A stretch of DNA of 64,000 nucleotides from Rhodoferax sp. TH121 (GTDB lineage Bacteria; Pseudomonadota; Gammaproteobacteria; Burkholderiales; Burkholderiaceae_C). The stretch lies in assembly GCF_002251855.1 (NCBI RefSeq), contig NZ_NOXW01000021.1, forward strand, positions 248,001 to 312,000. Reading direction: 5' to 3'. Each line of letters opens with the position of its first letter. Position 1 is the stretch's first letter. Under the pieces are notes generated by a model. It saw only the letters and a list, made by a program, of their open reading frames with translations. It did not search any database and had not been told where the DNA came from. The translations under genes were made by a program, and so were the position numbers. Positions 61,584 through 64,000 of the stretch are shown one piece after another.

Positions 61584-62438
61584 ATGAATCCCATGCTTGA
61601 CGCGTTTTGGCGATCCGTCGCCTATTGCCTGCACCCCAAAGTCATTGGCCTTTCTCTTTTGCCCCTGCTACTGGTCGTCGGTTTAATTGCTGGGCTTGGC
61701 TATTTCTACATGGACCCTGCGCTGGCGGCAGTGCAGGGCTTGCTTGAATCTTCGGACTTGCTTAACCAACTCTGGGCTTGGCTCGAATCAATTGGTGCGG
61801 GCAAGCTCAAGACGGTTCTGGTGCCCCTCATTGTGATTGCACTGGCCACCCCACTCATTGTGGTGGCCAGTCTGTTGTTCGTCGCCACTTTGATGACACC
61901 CTTGATCGTGCGCCTGGTCACGCAGCGCCGTTTTCCAACACTGGAGCGCACTGGCGGTGCGTCCTATCTGGTGAGTGTGTTGTGGGGGCTGGGGGCGAGT
62001 TTGACTGCTCTCGCCTTGCTGGTGCTTTCGCTGCCGTTGTGGTTTGTGCCCCCGCTGGTATTGGTCTTGCCGCCACTGATTTGGGGCTGGCTCACCTACC
62101 GAGTGCTGGCGTTTGACGCCTTGGCAGACCATGCGACGACCGAAGAGCGCCACATCCTGATGCGCCGCCACCGTTGGTGGCTGTTGGGCATGGGCATTTT
62201 TACCGGCTACTTGGGCGCGGCACCCAGCCTGGTGTGGTCGGTGGGCTTTGTGGCCGTGGCCTTGGCGCCGGTGCTGGTGCCCTTGTCGATCTGGCTGTAC
62301 ACGCTGATATTTGCGTTTTCTTCGCTGTGGTTCACCCACTACTGTTTGGCTGCCTTGCAGCAGCTGCGCCGAGAGACTGCGGCAGCAGCGCTGGAACCCG
62401 TGCCAAGCCCCGCTGAACAGGCTTTGGAGGTGTTATGA
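61584..62438 (+). CDS. EI24 domain (CysZ-like) membrane protein
   Basis: 284 residues with six or so hydrophobic segments; EI24/CysZ fold. Family stretches include FWRSVAYCLHPKVIGLSLLPLLL, the MTPLIVRLVTQRRFPTLER region, and PPLIWGWLTYRVLAFDALADHA, which is typical of EI24 proteins. CysZ members import sulfate, but the many EI24 homologues of this length in Burkholderiales have no proven substrate. Overlaps the next gene by four bases (ATGA). Confidence 0.82.
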   Translation: MNPMLDAFWRSVAYCLHPKVIGLSLLPLLLVVGLIAGLGYFYMDPALAAVQGLLESSDLLNQLWAWLESIGAGKLKTVLVPLIVIALATPLIVVASLLFVATLMTPLIVRLVTQRRFPTLERTGGASYLVSVLWGLGASLTALALLVLSLPLWFVPPLVLVLPPLIWGWLTYRVLAFDALADHATTEERHILMRRHRWWLLGMGIFTGYLGAAPSLVWSVGFVAVALAPVLVPLSIWLYTLIFAFSSLWFTHYCLAALQQLRRETAAAALEPVPSPAEQALEVL

Positions 62439-63241
62439 ATTTTGGTCTGATCATCATTGGTGACGAAATTCTCTCGGGCAAGCGGGCCGACAAACACCTG
62501 ACCAAAGCAATTGAGCTGCTCTCGTGCCGTGGCCTGTCAGTCGCTTATGCCGACTATGTGGGCGACGACCCAGAACGCATCACCCAGACCTTGCAGCGCG
62601 CGTTGGAATCGGGTGACGTGGTTTTTTCATTCGGTGGCATTGGCGCTACGCCAGACGACCACACGCGCCAGTGCGCGGGACGGGCGTTGGGCCTGCCGCT
62701 GGTGTTGCATCCGCAGGCCGAAGCCCTGATCCGTGAACGCATGCAGGATGTGGCCCGCGAGCAAGGCCAGCCCTACGAACCTGACCGTGCCGACAATGTG
62801 CACCGGCTTAACATGGGCATGTTCCCCCAAGGCGCAGAGATCATCCCGAACCCCTACAACAAAATTCCCGGCTTTAGCTGTGCCGGGGCACGTGGGGGGC
62901 ACATCCACTTTGTACCTGGCTTTCCGGTCATGGCCTGGCCCATGGTGGAGTGGGTGCTGGACACCAAATACTCGCACTTCTTTGTTCAGCAGGCGCACCA
63001 GGAGCGATCCGTGATCGTCTTTGGTGCCATGGAGTCGGCGCTCACGCCGCTCATGGAAACCTTGGAACGCGAACATGCAATCAAAGTGTTCAGCTTGCCC
63101 AGCGTCGACCATCCAGAGTGGGGGCGCCATATTGAACTGGGCGTCAAGGGAGCGCCTGCTGCTGTGGAGTCGGCCTTTTCCGAACTCCATGCCGCCTTGC
63201 GCGCCATGGGGTTGTCGCTGGGCCCCGAATTGGTGCGTTGA
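62435..63241 (+). CDS. CinA N-terminal-like (MoCF domain) protein
   Basis: 268 residues of the molybdopterin-binding/CinA-like family. GLIIIGDEILSGKRADKH at the start, SFGGIGATPDDHTRQCAG (nucleotide/molybdopterin-binding loop) and NPYNKIPGFSC. The C-terminal nicotinamide-nucleotide amidase half of full CinA is absent; these short forms are often called competence/damage-inducible protein A-like, with ADP-ribose pyrophosphatase activity known for the full family. Coupled to the EI24 gene. Confidence 0.85.
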   Translation: MNFGLIIIGDEILSGKRADKHLTKAIELLSCRGLSVAYADYVGDDPERITQTLQRALESGDVVFSFGGIGATPDDHTRQCAGRALGLPLVLHPQAEALIRERMQDVAREQGQPYEPDRADNVHRLNMGMFPQGAEIIPNPYNKIPGFSCAGARGGHIHFVPGFPVMAWPMVEWVLDTKYSHFFVQQAHQERSVIVFGAMESALTPLMETLEREHAIKVFSLPSVDHPEWGRHIELGVKGAPAAVESAFSELHAALRAMGLSLGPELVR

Positions 63242-63255
63242 TGGCGAGGCACGTG

Positions 63256-63292
63256 TTTGGTGCGCCTTTTGTGCGCACCAAAATTGTGCGCA
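63256..63292. promoter_or_regulatory. Tandem NtrC-like binding sites upstream of glnA
   Basis: TTTGGTGCGC and GCGCACCAAA form perfect 10-base arms (63256-63265, 63273-63282), and TGCGCAC/GTGCGCA (63272-63278, 63286-63292) overlap them. The core GCACCAAAATTGTGC resembles the NtrC consensus GCACC-N5-GGTGC-type sites. About 110-150 bases before the sigma-54 element, which suits an enhancer. Confidence 0.7.
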
Positions 63293-63402
63293 AATGCGGG
63301 GCGCAATCGTCAGCAAGGTGCTTCTTTCCGGTGCGCCGCCGAAAATCGCGACTTCTCAAGGCAAAATAAGGTCGTTTGCCTAATTGCCGGGGCTGTGGTC
63401 TT

Positions 63403-63417
63403 TGGCACAAAAGCTGC
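63403..63417 (+). promoter_or_regulatory. Sigma-54 promoter of glnA
   Basis: TGGCACAAAAGCTGC matches TGGCAC-N5-TTGC with the invariant GG and GC ten bases apart. Transcription would start near 63429, about 37 bases before the ATG. With the NtrC-like sites upstream this fits nitrogen-limited induction. Confidence 0.75.
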
Positions 63418-63465
63418 ATTGTGGGCAGGGCAATTCTTTTTACAACCGTGCAACAGGAGTATTTG

Positions 63466-64000
63466 ATGGCCAAGACCGTCGCAGACGTGATGAAGATGGT
63501 GAAAGAGAACGAAGTCAAGTTTGTTGACTTCCGTTTCACCGATACCCGCGGCAAGCAGCAGCACACCACCGTGCCTGTTTCGCATTTTGACGAAGACAAG
63601 TTCACTTCCGGCCACGCATTCGACGGTTCTTCCATCGCTGGCTGGAAAGGCATTGAAGCGTCGGACATGTTGCTCATGCCCGATCCCAATACCGCCAACA
63701 TTGACCCCTTCTTCGAAGAAACCACCATCATCATGAATTGCGATGTGGTGGAGCCATCGGACGGCAAGGCCTACGACCGTGATCCCCGTTCCATCGCCAA
63801 GCGCGCAGAAGCCTACCTGAAGGCGTCCGGCATCGGCGATGCGGCCTATTTTGGTCCCGAGCCAGAGTTCTTCATCTTCGACGGCATCCGTTGGAGCACC
63901 GATCCCCAGAACACCTTCTACGAAGTGGAAGAGTACGAAGCCCCCTGGAACACCGGAGCCAAGCTCGAAGGCGGCAACCGCGGTCACCGTCCCACCACCA
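63466..64000 (+). CDS. glnA: Type I glutamine synthetase, N-terminal part (runs off the window)
   Basis: ATP-dependent condensation of ammonia with glutamate. The first 178 residues are visible: MAKTVADVMKMVKENEVKFVDFRFTDTRGKQQH, then the HAFDGSSIAGWKGIEASDMLLMPD block, and PEPEFFIFD with active-site Glu residues. CAACAGGAG precedes the ATG. The C-terminal catalytic part and the adenylylation Tyr lie beyond base 64000. Confidence 0.97.
   Translation, partial: MAKTVADVMKMVKENEVKFVDFRFTDTRGKQQHTTVPVSHFDEDKFTSGHAFDGSSIAGWKGIEASDMLLMPDPNTANIDPFFEETTIIMNCDVVEPSDGKAYDRDPRSIAKRAEAYLKASGIGDAAYFGPEPEFFIFDGIRWSTDPQNTFYEVEEYEAPWNTGAKLEGGNRGHRPTT

Overview
The window looks like a chromosomal segment of a betaproteobacterium of the order Burkholderiales, most likely family Comamonadaceae (Rhodoferax-, Polaromonas- or Acidovorax-like). 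The pointers are the gene order gyrA-serC-pheA-tyrA-aroA-rpsA-ihfB-lapA-lapB-hldA-hldD, the single-chain AroA-Cmk fusion, the tmRNA tag ANDERFALAA, TRAP transporter genes, and a high-GC chromosome with long antisense shadow frames. All names rest on reading the sequence; no database was searched.

Layout. 0-8 kb: end of a dienelactone hydrolase, a ZIP metal transporter, then a TetR-type regulator with a 28-bp palindromic operator and the three parts of an RND efflux pump. 8-14 kb: an orphan CHASE-PAS histidine kinase, a thiosulfate/mercaptopyruvate sulfurtransferase, an EamA permease and a Rieske oxygenase. 14-17 kb: xseB-ispA-dxs (isoprenoid precursors). 17-24 kb: a TRAP solute receptor, two convergent paralogous antiporter-like membrane proteins, and the TRAP membrane subunits. 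24-30 kb: a chemoreceptor, a fluoride channel, a ComEA-like protein, heptose synthesis (hldD, hldA), LPS assembly (lapA, lapB) and ihfB. 30-40 kb: rpsA, aromatic amino acid and serine genes, and gyrA, all leftward. 40-42.7 kb: an OmpA-type protein, ubiG, gph and ssrA (tmRNA).

About 42.7-55.3 kb is an integrated element inserted just after ssrA and before arfB, so it lies between genes of two ribosome-rescue systems. It carries a P4-type tyrosine integrase, an AlpA-like regulator, a RadC/JAB protein, a 963-residue PriCT-2/Toprim/DUF927 primase-helicase, and two inverted clusters of GGGGAC repeats that could be replication sites. No phage structural or conjugation genes are seen, so a satellite-like or genomic-island lifestyle is inferred. 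Its cargo slot holds an unrecognised, tightly packed three-gene leftward operon whose last gene has a PD-(D/E)XK nuclease signature (D92...E107-x-K109): a candidate new defence cassette. The 314-base gap beside it holds mutually exclusive complementary segments resembling an RNA switch or attenuator.

55.4-64 kb: arfB, a sugar module (PfkB kinase, RbsD/FucU, transaldolase-like), a DUF2726 protein, an HD-GYP response regulator, a pseudouridine synthase, an EI24 protein, a CinA-like protein and the start of glnA behind NtrC-like sites and a sigma-54 promoter.

A second system-level signal is a roughly 55-60-nt interspersed repeat. At least eight copies were read in the host parts of the window, none in the island, and all eight lie in the same orientation whatever the gene direction. 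Several copies sit inside genes and encode part of the protein.
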